DNA of 64,000 nt from Clostridium formicaceticum (GCF_001854185.1 NZ_CP017603.1:2480001-2544000), one strand, 5' to 3'; counted from the first letter of the stretch, positions 32,271 through 41,310 are shown. Notes: generated by a model from the sequence alone, not told the origin. Made by a program: numbers and translations.

Positions 32271-34397
32271 ATGAATTTGTTTAATACCATTTACACTGGT
32301 TCAAACCAAGCTTTAGCAGCAGCTGAAGGGTTGCTTAAAAAAGCAATTGAAGAAAAAGGAATAGACCATAAAGTGGCTTTTCCAGAAACAGCTTATTCGC
32401 TTCCTATCATCTATGCAGCAACTGGACAAAAAATGAACACATTGCAAGACTTAGAAGGTGCTATCGGTGTTGTTAAAAGCTTAATCGATGAACAGCCTCG
32501 ACTAGAGCCAGCTTTAAACGCAGGTCTAGCTACAGCAGTTTCAGCAGAAATTATTGAAGCTGTTAAGTATGCTTTAAATGAAACACCTTATGAAGCACCT
32601 TGTGCAGGTCATATCAGTGATGCTATCATCCGTTCACTTGGTGTACCGCTTGTAACTGGAGATATTCCAGGGGTTGCTGTTGTTTTAGGGGAATGCCCTG
32701 ATAGTGAAACAGCTGCTAAGGTTATAAAAGATTACCAATCAAAAGGTTTACTTACTTTCCTAGTTGGAAAGGTTATTGATCAAGCTATAGAAGCAAATGT
32801 TAAAATGGGACTTGAGTTAAGGGTTATTCCATTGGGATATGATGTAACTTCTGTTATCCATGTTGTATCTGTAGCGATCAGAGCAAGTCTTATCTTTGGT
32901 GGTATTGAACCAGGAAAACTTGCTGAACATATGGAGTATACTAAAAATAGAGTACCAGCTTTTGTTAATGCTTTTGGTCCATTGAGTGAATTAGTAGTTT
33001 CTGCTGGAGCAGGCGCTATTGCCCTTGGATTCCCAGTAATTACTGACCAAGTAGTGCCAGAAGTACCAACATTATTATTAACACAAAAAGATTATGATAA
33101 AGTTCCTGCTACTTCATTAGAAGCTAGAGGTATCAAAATTAAAATCACAGAAATTGCAATTCCAGTTGGTTTTGCTGCTGCCTTCGAAGGTGAGAGAGTT
33201 AGAAAAGACGATCTTAACGTAGAATTTGGTGGAAACAAAACAGAATGTTGGGAAGTTGTTAGAGCTAGAGAACTAGGAGAAATAGAAGATCATAAAATAG
33301 AAGTTATTGGACCAGATATTGATGAGATAGAAGGAGCACCTAAGCGACTTCCACTTGCTATCATCGTTGAAGTAGCTGGTAAGAGCATGCAGGACGATTT
33401 TGAACCTGTATTAGAAAGACGTATTCACTACTTCATGAACTACACAGAAGGTGTTATGCACGTAGGACAAAGAGATACTTCTTGGATCAGAATTAACCAT
33501 GATACTTTTAATGCTGGATTTAGATTAAAGCATTTTGGTGAAGTTCTATATGCAAAAATGAAAGATGAATTTGACTCTGTTGTTGATAAGTGTCAAATAA
33601 CCATCGTTACTGATGCTGAAAAGGTAGCTGCTATGAAGGAAACACATGCTATTCCTAAGTATACAGCGAGAGATGAAAGACTTGCATCTTTAACAGATGA
33701 AAGTGTAGATACTTTCTACTCTTGTTTACTATGTCAGTCCTTTGCTCCAGCGCATGTTTGTATTGTTACACCTGAAAGACTAGGACTTTGTGGTGCGGTA
33801 AGTTGGTTAGATGCTAAGGCTACTAAGGAACTAGACCCAACTGGCCCATGTCAACCAGTGCTTAAAGAAGGCGTTCAAGATGAAGAAAAAGGTATCTGGG
33901 ATGCAGTTAATGAGCACGTTGCTGAAAAATCACAGGGTGCTGTAGAAAGAATCACGCTTTACAGTTTGATGGAAGATCCTATGACTTCCTGTGGTTGTTT
34001 TGAATGTATCGCTGGAATCATGCCAGAAGCTAACGGTGTAGTTATTGTTAATAGAGAGTTTAGCGGAGTATCACCTGTAGGTATGACTTTTGGTGAACTT
34101 GCTTCTATGAGTGGTGGTGGAGTTCAAACACCAGGATTTATGGGACATGGAAGATTCTTTATCTCTTCTAGAAAGTTTGCTGCTTACGAAGGTGGTCCAA
34201 AGAGAATTGTATGGATGCCTAAAGAATTAAAGGATTATGTAAGCGAAAAATTAAATCAAACTGCTAAAGAAATGTATGGAATAGATAACTTTACTGATAT
34301 GATTTGTGATGAAACGATTGCTGTTGATCCAGAAGAAGTATTGAATTTCCTTACTGAAAAAGGACATCCTGCTTTAGAAATGGATCCATTAATGTAG
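32271..34397 (+). CDS. acsB: CO-methylating acetyl-CoA synthase
   Basis: The 708-residue enzyme makes acetyl-CoA from CO, the CFeSP-bound methyl group and CoA at the Ni-Ni-[4Fe-4S] A-cluster. The A-cluster cysteines fall in SCLLCQSFAPAHVCIVTPERLGLCG and MTSCGCFECIAGIMPEANGV. The CGC triad binds both nickels. The N-terminal ~300 residues (IYTGSNQALAAAEGLLKKA) form the CODH-contact domain. Length is near the ~729-residue Moorella protein, so the full three-domain form is present. The ATG follows AAAAGGGGGTAAC. Its stop codon lies in the first unit of an 18-bp tandem repeat. Confidence 0.97.
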   Translation: MNLFNTIYTGSNQALAAAEGLLKKAIEEKGIDHKVAFPETAYSLPIIYAATGQKMNTLQDLEGAIGVVKSLIDEQPRLEPALNAGLATAVSAEIIEAVKYALNETPYEAPCAGHISDAIIRSLGVPLVTGDIPGVAVVLGECPDSETAAKVIKDYQSKGLLTFLVGKVIDQAIEANVKMGLELRVIPLGYDVTSVIHVVSVAIRASLIFGGIEPGKLAEHMEYTKNRVPAFVNAFGPLSELVVSAGAGAIALGFPVITDQVVPEVPTLLLTQKDYDKVPATSLEARGIKIKITEIAIPVGFAAAFEGERVRKDDLNVEFGGNKTECWEVVRARELGEIEDHKIEVIGPDIDEIEGAPKRLPLAIIVEVAGKSMQDDFEPVLERRIHYFMNYTEGVMHVGQRDTSWIRINHDTFNAGFRLKHFGEVLYAKMKDEFDSVVDKCQITIVTDAEKVAAMKETHAIPKYTARDERLASLTDESVDTFYSCLLCQSFAPAHVCIVTPERLGLCGAVSWLDAKATKELDPTGPCQPVLKEGVQDEEKGIWDAVNEHVAEKSQGAVERITLYSLMEDPMTSCGCFECIAGIMPEANGVVIVNREFSGVSPVGMTFGELASMSGGGVQTPGFMGHGRFFISSRKFAAYEGGPKRIVWMPKELKDYVSEKLNQTAKEMYGIDNFTDMICDETIAVDPEEVLNFLTEKGHPALEMDPLM

Positions 34398-34438
34398 TAG
34401 ATAACATTAATGTAGTAGATAACATTAATGTAGTAAAT
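34387..34438 (+). repeat. 18-bp tandem repeat spanning the acsB stop codon
   Basis: CATTAATGTAGTAGATAA is repeated about 2.9 times starting in the last codons of acsB. The unit is a multiple of three, and every unit contains TAGTAG in the acsB frame, giving redundant stops. Confidence 0.85.
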
Positions 34439-34445
34439 AATATAT

Positions 34446-34476
34446 ATAAGGCTCCTGCTTTCAGTGGGAGTCTTAT
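34446..34476 (+). other. Intercistronic hairpin between acsB and gcvH
   Basis: ATAAGGCTCC (34446-34455) pairs with GGAGTCTTAT (34467-34476) with one G-U pair. No T-run follows. Confidence 0.6.
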
Positions 34477-34501
34477 ACAAAATTTAAGGAGGGTTTTAAA
34501 T

Positions 34502-34873
34502 ATGTATCCAGAAAACTTAAAATATCATAAAGAACATACTTGGGTAAAGGTAGAGGGAGATACTGCTTTAATTGGTATTACAGACTATGCACAACAGCAA
34601 TTAGGTGAAGTGCTATTTGTTGAAATGCCAGAAGTAGGAGATGAAATGAAAGCTGGAGAAGAGTTCGGAGTAGTTGAATCTTCTAAAGTAGCATCTGACT
34701 TAATAGCACCTATATCTGGAGAAGTTTTAGAAATCAATGAAAAGTTAGATGATGAAGCTGAATACATCAATGAAGCACCTTATGACGCATGGATTGTTAA
34801 GATTAAATTAGCTGATGCAGCTGAGGTAGATGCTTTATTAAACGCTGAAGATTATCAAGGAGTATTAGAATAA
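34502..34873 (+). CDS. gcvH: Glycine cleavage system H protein
   Basis: The 123-residue lipoyl-domain protein includes YHKEHTWVKVEGDTALIGIT, then VEMPEVGDEM, then VVESSKVASDLIAPISGEVLEIN, in which the Lys of SSKVASD is the lipoylation site. The C-terminus carries EAPYDAWIVKIKL. H protein shuttles the aminomethyl group between GcvP, GcvT and the L protein, encoded here by lpdA. The presence of gcvH at the end of the C1 cluster, and of lipB/lipA at 42.9-44.4 kb, links C1 metabolism to glycine. The ribosome site is AAGGAGGG. Confidence 0.96.
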   Translation: MYPENLKYHKEHTWVKVEGDTALIGITDYAQQQLGEVLFVEMPEVGDEMKAGEEFGVVESSKVASDLIAPISGEVLEINEKLDDEAEYINEAPYDAWIVKIKLADAAEVDALLNAEDYQGVLE

Positions 34874-34923
34874 TTTTTTGCTTGCTTAAATGAAAAATTG
34901 ATTTCTGCAAGATAGCATGCTAA

Positions 34924-35053
34924 CATAGATATACGCCTATGCATTTTAATATACGAAGGACTACATTATAGTTTTGGACTAAGTTTTTTAGTCAAGGAAA
35001 ACCTGTTGGAGCGTATGTATATTAAAATTAAAGTATAAAGGCGTATATCTATG
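34924..35053 (+). repeat. Palindromic interspersed element, best-preserved copy
   Basis: The left end CATAGATATACGCCT, followed by ATTTTAATATAC, is mirrored at the right by GTATATTAAAAT and AGGCGTATATCTATG, giving ~28 paired bases over a 130-base element. The interior has GAAGGACTACATT, then a second hairpin (TTGGACTAA with TTAGTCAAGG). Related copies are at 5086, 13474, 37196 (inverted) and 42681. Confidence 0.85.
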
Positions 35054-35150
35054 TGATAAAGTGAAGTTGTATCTTGCAGAAATTGTTTGTTTTTTTCATG
35101 ATCCTATTGCCTCGCTTTATCCTGGCAAGTATTATTGGAGGGGTATTTAG

Positions 35151-37094
35151 ATGATAAATGTAAAGTTTATACCAGCAGGAATCGAAATCAAGGCAAGAAT
35201 AGGTGAAAATTTACTGGAAATTGCTAGAAGGGAAAATATCTTTATTGATGCTCCTTGTAATGGTAGTCTTTCCTGTGGAAAATGTAAAGTAAAAATTATA
35301 CAAGGAAATGTGGAGACAGAGGCAAATCGCCATATTAAAGAAGAAGAACTGCAGGCAGGATATGTACTAGCCTGTGGTACAAAAGTAATAGAAGATATAG
35401 TGGTTGAAGTTGTTGAAGGTAAATCCTCTTATCTAGCAGGGATGAAAATAGAAGATTTATCGGGACCAAAGGATAAAGAAATTTTTGAAAGAGCAAAGGC
35501 TCAAATTTTAGATAATGGCATGAAATTCTCTTCCTATGTAAAAAAAGATTATATTATGATAGAAGCACCTACCCTTGATGATAACATTTCGGACTGGGAT
35601 AGGATGAAAAGATATTTAAGAAATCAATTAGGATACTCAAAAGTATTCTGCAGATTACCTATATTAAGAAAAATACCTTCTATACTAAGGGAAAGTGACT
35701 TTGAGGTTACTATTACCCATATACCTAGAGGAAAAAATAGAACAATGATTGTGAATATAGAAGCTGGAGATACCACAGATAGGCTTTATGGGATAGCGCT
35801 GGATATTGGAACCACTTCAGTAGCTGCATGCCTTGTGGATCTTTATAAAGGTGAGCTTTTAGCGAAAGCTTCAGCTGGAAATGCTCAAATGAAGTATGGG
35901 GCTGATGTCATTCATAGAATTATTTATGCAACAAAAAATAAGGGCTTAGAACAGTTAAGCCACGCTGTCATACATGAAACCATCAATCCATTGTTAGTGA
36001 AGATGTATCATGATGCAGGCATAGATAAAGAAGAAGTTATTGCTTTTGTTGCAGCAGGGAATACCACGATGTCTCATTTATTACTGGGGATTTATCCTGA
36101 TTATTTGAGACTAGAACCCTATATCCCTACTTTTTCAAATGCACCCTTTATTAAAGCTTCTGAATTAGAATTAGAAATGAACTCTGAAACCTTCTTGTAT
36201 ATAACACCTTCCATAGCTAGTTATGTAGGTGGCGATATTACTGCAGGGGTTTTAGCTTCAGGAATATGGACTTCAGACGAAAATGTATTATTGATTGATT
36301 TAGGAACCAATGGTGAGATTGTTTTTGGTAATAAGGATTATATGGTTACCTGTGCCTGCTCAGCTGGTCCAGCCTTTGAAGGAGGCGAAATCAGCTCTGG
36401 AATGCGAGCTGCAGGCGGTGCTATTGAAAGAGTAGAAATAGAAGCAGGTACCTTCAAACCAAAACTTACAATCATTAACAATGAAAAACCAAAGGGGATA
36501 TGTGGATCGGGAATTATAGATCTTATTGCAGAAATGTTAAAAACGGGTTTGGTTGATAGAAGAGGAAAGCTTAATAGAAACCTTGATAGCAATAGGGTAC
36601 GATTTGATGACTACAACATTGGAGAGTATGTGCTAGCCTTTAAAGAAGAGTGGGATATCCATGAGGATATTACCATCACGGAGATTGATATTGATAATTT
36701 TATTAAGGCAAAAGGTGCGGTATATTCTGGGGTTTCTACATTAATTACTAGTCTAGGGATGGATATATCTATTATTGATAAAATCTATATTGCTGGTGGA
36801 ATCGGTAATAGTCTTTCTATTGATAGAGCAATAGAAATAGGGCTGTTCCCTGATATAGAAAAAGAAAAGTTTGTATATATAGGAAATAGTTCTTTGATGG
36901 GATGCTATCTTACACTAATGAGTGAAGATGCAAGAAAAAAACTTGAGGAAATTTCAAATCAAATGACCTATATAGAATTAAGTGTGTATCCAACTTATAT
37001 GGATGAATTTATTTCTGCTTGTTTTTTACCTCACACGGATATTGAACGCTTTCCTACTGTTGAAAAAATCCTAAAAAATAATAAAATTTGCTAA
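35151..37094 (+). CDS. acsV: Corrinoid activation/regeneration protein AcsV
   Basis: The 647-residue protein starts with a plant-type [2Fe-2S] ferredoxin domain (DAPCNGSLSCGKCKVKI near residues 35-50, last ligand in YVLACGT near 80). It continues with a linker and a large ASKHA-like RACE/DUF4445 domain: GIALDIGTTSVAACLVDL, FVAAGNTTMSHLLLG, LIDLGTNGEIVFG, GPAFEGGEISSGMRA and IYIAGGIGNSLS. Such proteins use ATP and a low-potential electron to return inactive Co(II) corrinoid to Co(I); here the client is AcsCD. The ATG follows TGGAGGGGTAT, and a palindromic element lies in its leader. A strong terminator at 37121-37168 closes the unit. Confidence 0.92.
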   Translation: MINVKFIPAGIEIKARIGENLLEIARRENIFIDAPCNGSLSCGKCKVKIIQGNVETEANRHIKEEELQAGYVLACGTKVIEDIVVEVVEGKSSYLAGMKIEDLSGPKDKEIFERAKAQILDNGMKFSSYVKKDYIMIEAPTLDDNISDWDRMKRYLRNQLGYSKVFCRLPILRKIPSILRESDFEVTITHIPRGKNRTMIVNIEAGDTTDRLYGIALDIGTTSVAACLVDLYKGELLAKASAGNAQMKYGADVIHRIIYATKNKGLEQLSHAVIHETINPLLVKMYHDAGIDKEEVIAFVAAGNTTMSHLLLGIYPDYLRLEPYIPTFSNAPFIKASELELEMNSETFLYITPSIASYVGGDITAGVLASGIWTSDENVLLIDLGTNGEIVFGNKDYMVTCACSAGPAFEGGEISSGMRAAGGAIERVEIEAGTFKPKLTIINNEKPKGICGSGIIDLIAEMLKTGLVDRRGKLNRNLDSNRVRFDDYNIGEYVLAFKEEWDIHEDITITEIDIDNFIKAKGAVYSGVSTLITSLGMDISIIDKIYIAGGIGNSLSIDRAIEIGLFPDIEKEKFVYIGNSSLMGCYLTLMSEDARKKLEEISNQMTYIELSVYPTYMDEFISACFLPHTDIERFPTVEKILKNNKIC

Positions 37095-37120
37095 GGTGCT
37101 ATAAAAATATTTTAATACTG

Positions 37121-37168
37121 AAAGATTTCTTTAAAGCTGCTGAAATGCTTTAAGGAAATCTTTTTTTA
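37121..37168 (+). terminator. Terminator after acsV
   Basis: A 17-base arm (37121-37137) pairs with 37147-37163 with one G-U pair, and the Ts continue to 37167. Confidence 0.85.
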
Positions 37169-37195
37169 TGAAAATATGATATACTTAAGATAAGC

Positions 37196-37280
37196 TTATA
37201 GACCGTAGGCTTAGGTAAAACCTAGCCAATGGCTACAAATGAAGTCCTTAGTATATTAAATATATAGATGTATATCTACA
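37196..37280 (-). repeat. Palindromic interspersed element, inverted partial copy
   Basis: Read on the minus strand from 37280 it gives TGTAGATATACATCTATA, TTTAATATACTAAGGA, CTTCATTTGTAGCC and a GGCTAGG/CCTAGCC-type hairpin. This matches the left half of the other copies, so the element can sit in either orientation. Confidence 0.65.
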
Positions 37281-37312
37281 AATATGTTTGAAGCGATTAA
37301 GGGGGATAAAAA

Positions 37313-39031
37313 GTGAAGGATAACTATGAATTAACCTTATCAGAACATGCCTGTAAAGATTGTTATAAATGTATTAGGACTTGTCCAGTAAAGGCAATTT
37401 ATTTAAAAGAAAATACAACAGAAATATCTCCAACCCGGTGTATTGCCTGTGGTAAATGTTTTACTGTATGTCCACAAAATAATAAAGAGATGGCAAATAG
37501 TTTTATGCGAGTAAAATCTTTTATTTCAAATGATAGAGTTTTAGTAGCAACGATTGATCCTACTTTTGTCGCTTATTTTGGTGAAAATTATAAAAAGCTA
37601 ATAACTGTGTTAAGAAAAATTGGATTTCACTATATAGAAGAAACTTCTGTAGCGACAGATATACTTTTAAAGAAATACAATGAAATTTGGCGTAAAAATC
37701 AACAGAAATATTATATTACGTCTAACTGTTCTACTGTGAACTTGATGATTCAAAAGTATTACCCTGAACTGATAGATTATATGTTGCCTATACTTCCATC
37801 TATGATGATTCATGCTGCTTTACTTAAGAAAAAATACGGCGCAGAAAGTAAAATAGTATTTTTTGGTCCCTGTATTGGGGCTAGGGTTGAAGCGAATGAT
37901 GAATATTTTCAAGACCTTCAGCTGTTGGATACTGTTGTGAGCTTTAAAGAATTAAAGGAATGGTTGACTTCAGAAGGAATTACTTTAGAAAATTTAGAAG
38001 AAGGGCGTTTTGATGATGAGGGCTCGAGACAGAGTAAAATTTATTCAGCTTTAGGGCTCTCAATCGTAGAAGAAGGGTTGAAGGGTGATAAAGATTTTAT
38101 TAAAGTTCATGGGGAAGAAAATACCAAAGAGGTTTTGGACAGTATGAGGGAAGGAGAATTAGATCCTGCTATTGTGGAAATTAATTTTTGTTTAAATGGA
38201 TGTATTGGTGGATCAACTTTTCATGAGTCTTCAGAGAGTTTTTTCTCAAGAATAAAACAAATCAAACGTTATGCAAAAATCACAGGCAGTTCTTCCTATG
38301 AAGAAAGTGACGAATTATTAGAAGATTACCATAGAAAGTTCTTTGATAAGAGGGTAAGGAATATATTACCTAGCAATTTAGAGTTAAGAAAAATTTTAAA
38401 GCAAATGGGTAAATTTAAAAAAGATGACGAGTTGAATTGTGGTACATGTGGCTATGATACATGTCGTGAAAAAGCCATCGCTGTTTATAATGGTATGGAT
38501 AAAACGGATATGTGTTTGCCCTATATACGTAATAAATGTGAAACAATATCGAATGTGTTGTTCGAACATTCGCCAAACTTTATTTTTCTAGTAAATAGAA
38601 ACTTAAAAATTTTGAGCATTAATCCAGCAGCTATAAAATACTTAAATATAGAAAAGAACCAAAATAATCAGCTGCATTTAGCTAGTGCTTTGGACTACGT
38701 GGACTATTTAAAGGTTTTTGAAACAAAAGAAAATATCACTGGCAAAAAAGTCTATCTAGAGATGCAAAACTTAACAGTGATTCAAAACTTGGTTTATATC
38801 GAAGAGCAGAATGCTGTTTTAGCAGTTCTTAACAACATAACAAAAGAAGAACAAAGAGAAAAAGAATTGATAAAGGTGAGGCAGAATACTGCTGAGATGG
38901 TACAAAAAGTAATAACAAAACAAATGACAATTGCACAGGAAATTTGTAGCGTTTTGGGGGAAACAACCGCTGAGACAAAGGTAATTTTAAAGAGATTTTT
39001 AGACTTAACAATGGAAAAGTCAGGTGATTAG
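37313..39031 (+). CDS. Sensory [FeFe]-hydrogenase-like protein with Fe-S and PAS domains
   Basis: The 572-residue protein has four parts. First come two [4Fe-4S] ferredoxin motifs (CKDCYKCIRTCP, CIACGKCFTVCP; residues 13-58). An [FeFe]-hydrogenase H-domain follows (~70-340) with L1 TSNCSTVNLMIQKYYPEL, L2 FFGPCIGARVEAND and L3 NFCLNGCIGGS. A third Fe-S motif, CGTCGYDTC, lies near 376, and a PAS-like domain (~405-510) with a short coiled tail ends the protein. Cysteines expected to hold the H-cluster are retained, but the proton-relay Cys of TSCCP is Asn. This is typical of sensory group C hydrogenases rather than catalytic ones. The 3-base gap to the PP2C phosphatase gene suggests a redox/H2-sensing pair. 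The start is GTG 37313 after AAGGGGGAT. Confidence 0.85.
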   Translation: MKDNYELTLSEHACKDCYKCIRTCPVKAIYLKENTTEISPTRCIACGKCFTVCPQNNKEMANSFMRVKSFISNDRVLVATIDPTFVAYFGENYKKLITVLRKIGFHYIEETSVATDILLKKYNEIWRKNQQKYYITSNCSTVNLMIQKYYPELIDYMLPILPSMMIHAALLKKKYGAESKIVFFGPCIGARVEANDEYFQDLQLLDTVVSFKELKEWLTSEGITLENLEEGRFDDEGSRQSKIYSALGLSIVEEGLKGDKDFIKVHGEENTKEVLDSMREGELDPAIVEINFCLNGCIGGSTFHESSESFFSRIKQIKRYAKITGSSSYEESDELLEDYHRKFFDKRVRNILPSNLELRKILKQMGKFKKDDELNCGTCGYDTCREKAIAVYNGMDKTDMCLPYIRNKCETISNVLFEHSPNFIFLVNRNLKILSINPAAIKYLNIEKNQNNQLHLASALDYVDYLKVFETKENITGKKVYLEMQNLTVIQNLVYIEEQNAVLAVLNNITKEEQREKELIKVRQNTAEMVQKVITKQMTIAQEICSVLGETTAETKVILKRFLDLTMEKSGD

Positions 39032-39034
39032 TAG

Positions 39035-40210
39035 ATGAACTACTATATAGAAGTAGGCTATGATTTATTGAACAAGCATAATGAGGAATTATGTGGTGAT
39101 CAAGTGGAGGTTGTTAGGACTGAGGATGCTATTATTGCTGTTTTGTCCGATGGTCTTGGAACAGGTGTTAAAGCCAATATATTATCAACACTTACAGCAA
39201 AAATTGCTACTACTATGTTAAAACACGGTTCCAGTCTATCAGAAGTTATAGATACAGTTACAAGTACGCTGCCAATATGTAAGGTTAGAGACATAGCATA
39301 TTCTACCTTTTCTATTCTATACATTAAAAACAATGGAGAGGCTTATATTGCGATATTTGATAATCCATTACCTTTTTACTACGCAAAAGAAAAAAATGCT
39401 ATAGCTAGGATGGAAGGGAAGACTTGCACGATAAATGGTAAAAAAATCACAGAATTTCAATATCAACTACAAGGAGGAGATTGTATTACTATGGTCTCTG
39501 ATGGTATCATCCATGCAGGGGTAGGTGAAATATTGAATTACGGTTGGGAATGGGAACATGTGGCGCAATATCTAGAATCTATATGTCCCAGTAGAAATGC
39601 CTTGATGATCTGCAAATCTTTGACCTCTATCTGCAATGACTTATATGAAGAAAAGCCTGGAGATGATGCCAGTGTATTGACGATAAAATTAAAAAAACCA
39701 GAATTTATTAGCATATTTACTGGCCCGCCGATATTGAGGGAAAGAGATGCTATTTTAGTAGATAATTTTATGAAAAGTTTAGGCAGAAAAATTATATGCG
39801 GGGGAACAGCTGCCAATATTGTAGGCAGGGAGATAGGAAAAGAATTAACGGTTGACATAGAGACGCTCACAGCGAAGATACCACCAATTTCTTATATGGA
39901 GGGAATCGACTTAATCACTGAGGGGGTTTTAACGATGGAACAAGCCCTAAAGCTTTTGAAAGATATTTTAAACAAACCTATATCAGTGGAAAGCATGAAA
40001 GAGTTGCAGCAATACAATGGAGCGGCCATGTTAGCCAGAAGACTACTGCATCAGTCAACCCATGTAAATTTTTTTCTGGGTCATTCTTTAAATCTAGCCC
40101 ACAAAGAAAACGATATTTCTTCAAAATTAGGGAAAAAATTTAAAATAGTTGGAGAAATGATAAATACTTTAAGAAAGCTAGGCAAAACAGTAAGTGTCTA
40201 TTACTTTTAA
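39035..40210 (+). CDS. SpoIIE-family PP2C protein phosphatase
   Basis: The 391-residue protein begins with an EVGYDLLNKHNEELCGDQVEV strand and contains VLSDGLGTGVKAN near residue 38-50, the first metal-binding Asp-Gly motif of PP2C/SpoIIE phosphatases. ITMVSDGIIHAG near 150 and PGDDASVLTIKL near 200 follow. After ~205 there is an extra ~185-residue domain (IFTGPPILRERDAILVDNF, KIICGGTAANIVGREIGKEL), which I recognise only as an extension found in hydrogenase-linked members. It starts 3 bases after the hydrogenase-like gene, whose PAS output probably controls it. Likely substrates are Ser/Thr phosphoproteins, possibly anti-anti-sigma factors; none is encoded nearby. Confidence 0.85.
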   Translation: MNYYIEVGYDLLNKHNEELCGDQVEVVRTEDAIIAVLSDGLGTGVKANILSTLTAKIATTMLKHGSSLSEVIDTVTSTLPICKVRDIAYSTFSILYIKNNGEAYIAIFDNPLPFYYAKEKNAIARMEGKTCTINGKKITEFQYQLQGGDCITMVSDGIIHAGVGEILNYGWEWEHVAQYLESICPSRNALMICKSLTSICNDLYEEKPGDDASVLTIKLKKPEFISIFTGPPILRERDAILVDNFMKSLGRKIICGGTAANIVGREIGKELTVDIETLTAKIPPISYMEGIDLITEGVLTMEQALKLLKDILNKPISVESMKELQQYNGAAMLARRLLHQSTHVNFFLGHSLNLAHKENDISSKLGKKFKIVGEMINTLRKLGKTVSVYYF

Positions 40211-40252
40211 AGAAAGCTATATAGATTTAAAATTAAGCTAGGGGGAATAGGT

Positions 40253-40939
40253 ATGGATATACAAGCGGTAAAAGAAGATCGCCAAGGAAAAGTTCCTTAT
40301 GAGTATATTAGAAATATTTATAAAGATTGTGATCCAGTAGAGATGGCAGAACTGTCTGGAACTTTATACCAGAAAGATAAAAAATTTTTTACAGTAAAAA
40401 TGATGGAAAAGAATTATCTTGTAACATATCCTGCTGGAGAAGTCATTGTGGAGGAAAGTAATGAGAAAGTTGGTTCCTATGCAATAAAAACTATTTTTCT
40501 ACGATATCTTGTAAATGCTAAAGGGATACCTCCCACCAATAAAAGTATCACTTATAAAGAGATTCCTGGCGGACATGTTTATTATAGCAATTTTTATAAT
40601 AGAACCATACTAAAATTGGCAAAAATATACGGAAATGATATCGAAGCCTTTCACACTGCTGCTGAAAAAATAGGTGCTGAGAGGATAAATATAGGCGATG
40701 GGGGATATCGATTTAGGTTCTTAAATAATGTATATGTTACTTTTATTCTATGGCAAGGGGATGAAGAAGTTTCTGCCTCAGCAAACATTTTATTTGATTT
40801 AAATGCATCCTACTATTTTGATGCAGAGGACTTAGCCGTGGTGGGGGAAGCAGCAGTTGATACCTTTAAAGGACATGGTGTCTTGCCATCCTGGAAGGGG
40901 TTATATGAAAAACAACCATTTCATGGTCAGTATAAGTAA
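40253..40939 (+). CDS. DUF3786 domain protein
   Basis: The 228-residue soluble protein has Y..I.NIYKDCDPVEMAELSG near residues 15-40, FFTVKMMEKNYLVTYPAGEV, IFLRYLVNAKGIPPTNKSITYKEIPGGHVYYSNFYNRT, and a late WQGDEEVSASANILFD segment. This is the pattern of DUF3786, a family of unknown function often found near C1 or corrinoid genes in anaerobes. It shares the G5 ribosome site (AGGGGGAATAGGT) with the C1 cluster and lies 42 bases after the phosphatase, so it is probably in the same unit. A function in corrinoid or methyl-transfer regulation is only a guess from context. Confidence 0.75.
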   Translation: MDIQAVKEDRQGKVPYEYIRNIYKDCDPVEMAELSGTLYQKDKKFFTVKMMEKNYLVTYPAGEVIVEESNEKVGSYAIKTIFLRYLVNAKGIPPTNKSITYKEIPGGHVYYSNFYNRTILKLAKIYGNDIEAFHTAAEKIGAERINIGDGGYRFRFLNNVYVTFILWQGDEEVSASANILFDLNASYYFDAEDLAVVGEAAVDTFKGHGVLPSWKGLYEKQPFHGQYK

Positions 40940-40976
40940 AAAAACATATGTAGGGAGATCCCTACATATGTTTTTT
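40939..40976. terminator. Bidirectional terminator, perfect palindrome
   Basis: AAAAAACATATGTAGGG (40939-40955) and CCCTACATATGTTTTTT (40960-40976) are exact complements around AGAT. It serves both convergent units; the stop codon of the minus-strand His-rich gene lies inside its arm. Confidence 0.93.
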
Positions 40977-41291
40977 CGCTTCTATCAGCATTTCATTTGC
41001 TTTTTCCATAAATTCTACTGCTTTTTGAATATGAACTGCAACTTCTTCTTTTTCCATATTTTTAGCCTTATCCACCCATTCTAAAAAGCTATCTTGATGG
41101 GTTCTGTTATGGTTAATCCAGTGAACCAATAATACTCTTAAAGTCTTTTCATCTTGACTTAAGTGACTGTCATCTGAGCAGCATCCATCATGATGATGGT
41201 GATGATCATGGTCGTGGTGATGGTCATGAGAATGGGTATGTGTATGCTCATGATGATGTTCGTGTGTGTGGTTGTTATCGTTACAACACAT
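40962..41291 (-). CDS. Histidine-rich metal-binding protein, CooJ-like
   Basis: The first ~45 of 109 residues are almost a pure metal trap: MCC, then repeated HEHHHEHTHTHSHDHHH-type runs, ending HHHHHDGCC. By hand count there are about 22 His and four Cys. The remainder is a helical domain (TLRVLLVHWINHNRTHQDSFLEW, AKNMEKEEVAVHIQKAVEFM). It lies in a minus-strand unit with CooT, a nickel-binding protein, next to the CODH/ACS cluster, so nickel storage or delivery is the likely role, analogous to CooJ or His-rich HypB tails. Zinc or copper binding cannot be excluded. The ATG follows GGGAGGCTATATT. Confidence 0.75.
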   Translation of the reverse strand: MCCNDNNHTHEHHHEHTHTHSHDHHHDHDHHHHHDGCCSDDSHLSQDEKTLRVLLVHWINHNRTHQDSFLEWVDKAKNMEKEEVAVHIQKAVEFMEKANEMLIEAKKHM

Positions 41292-41310
41292 AATATAGCC
41301 TCCCGTAATT

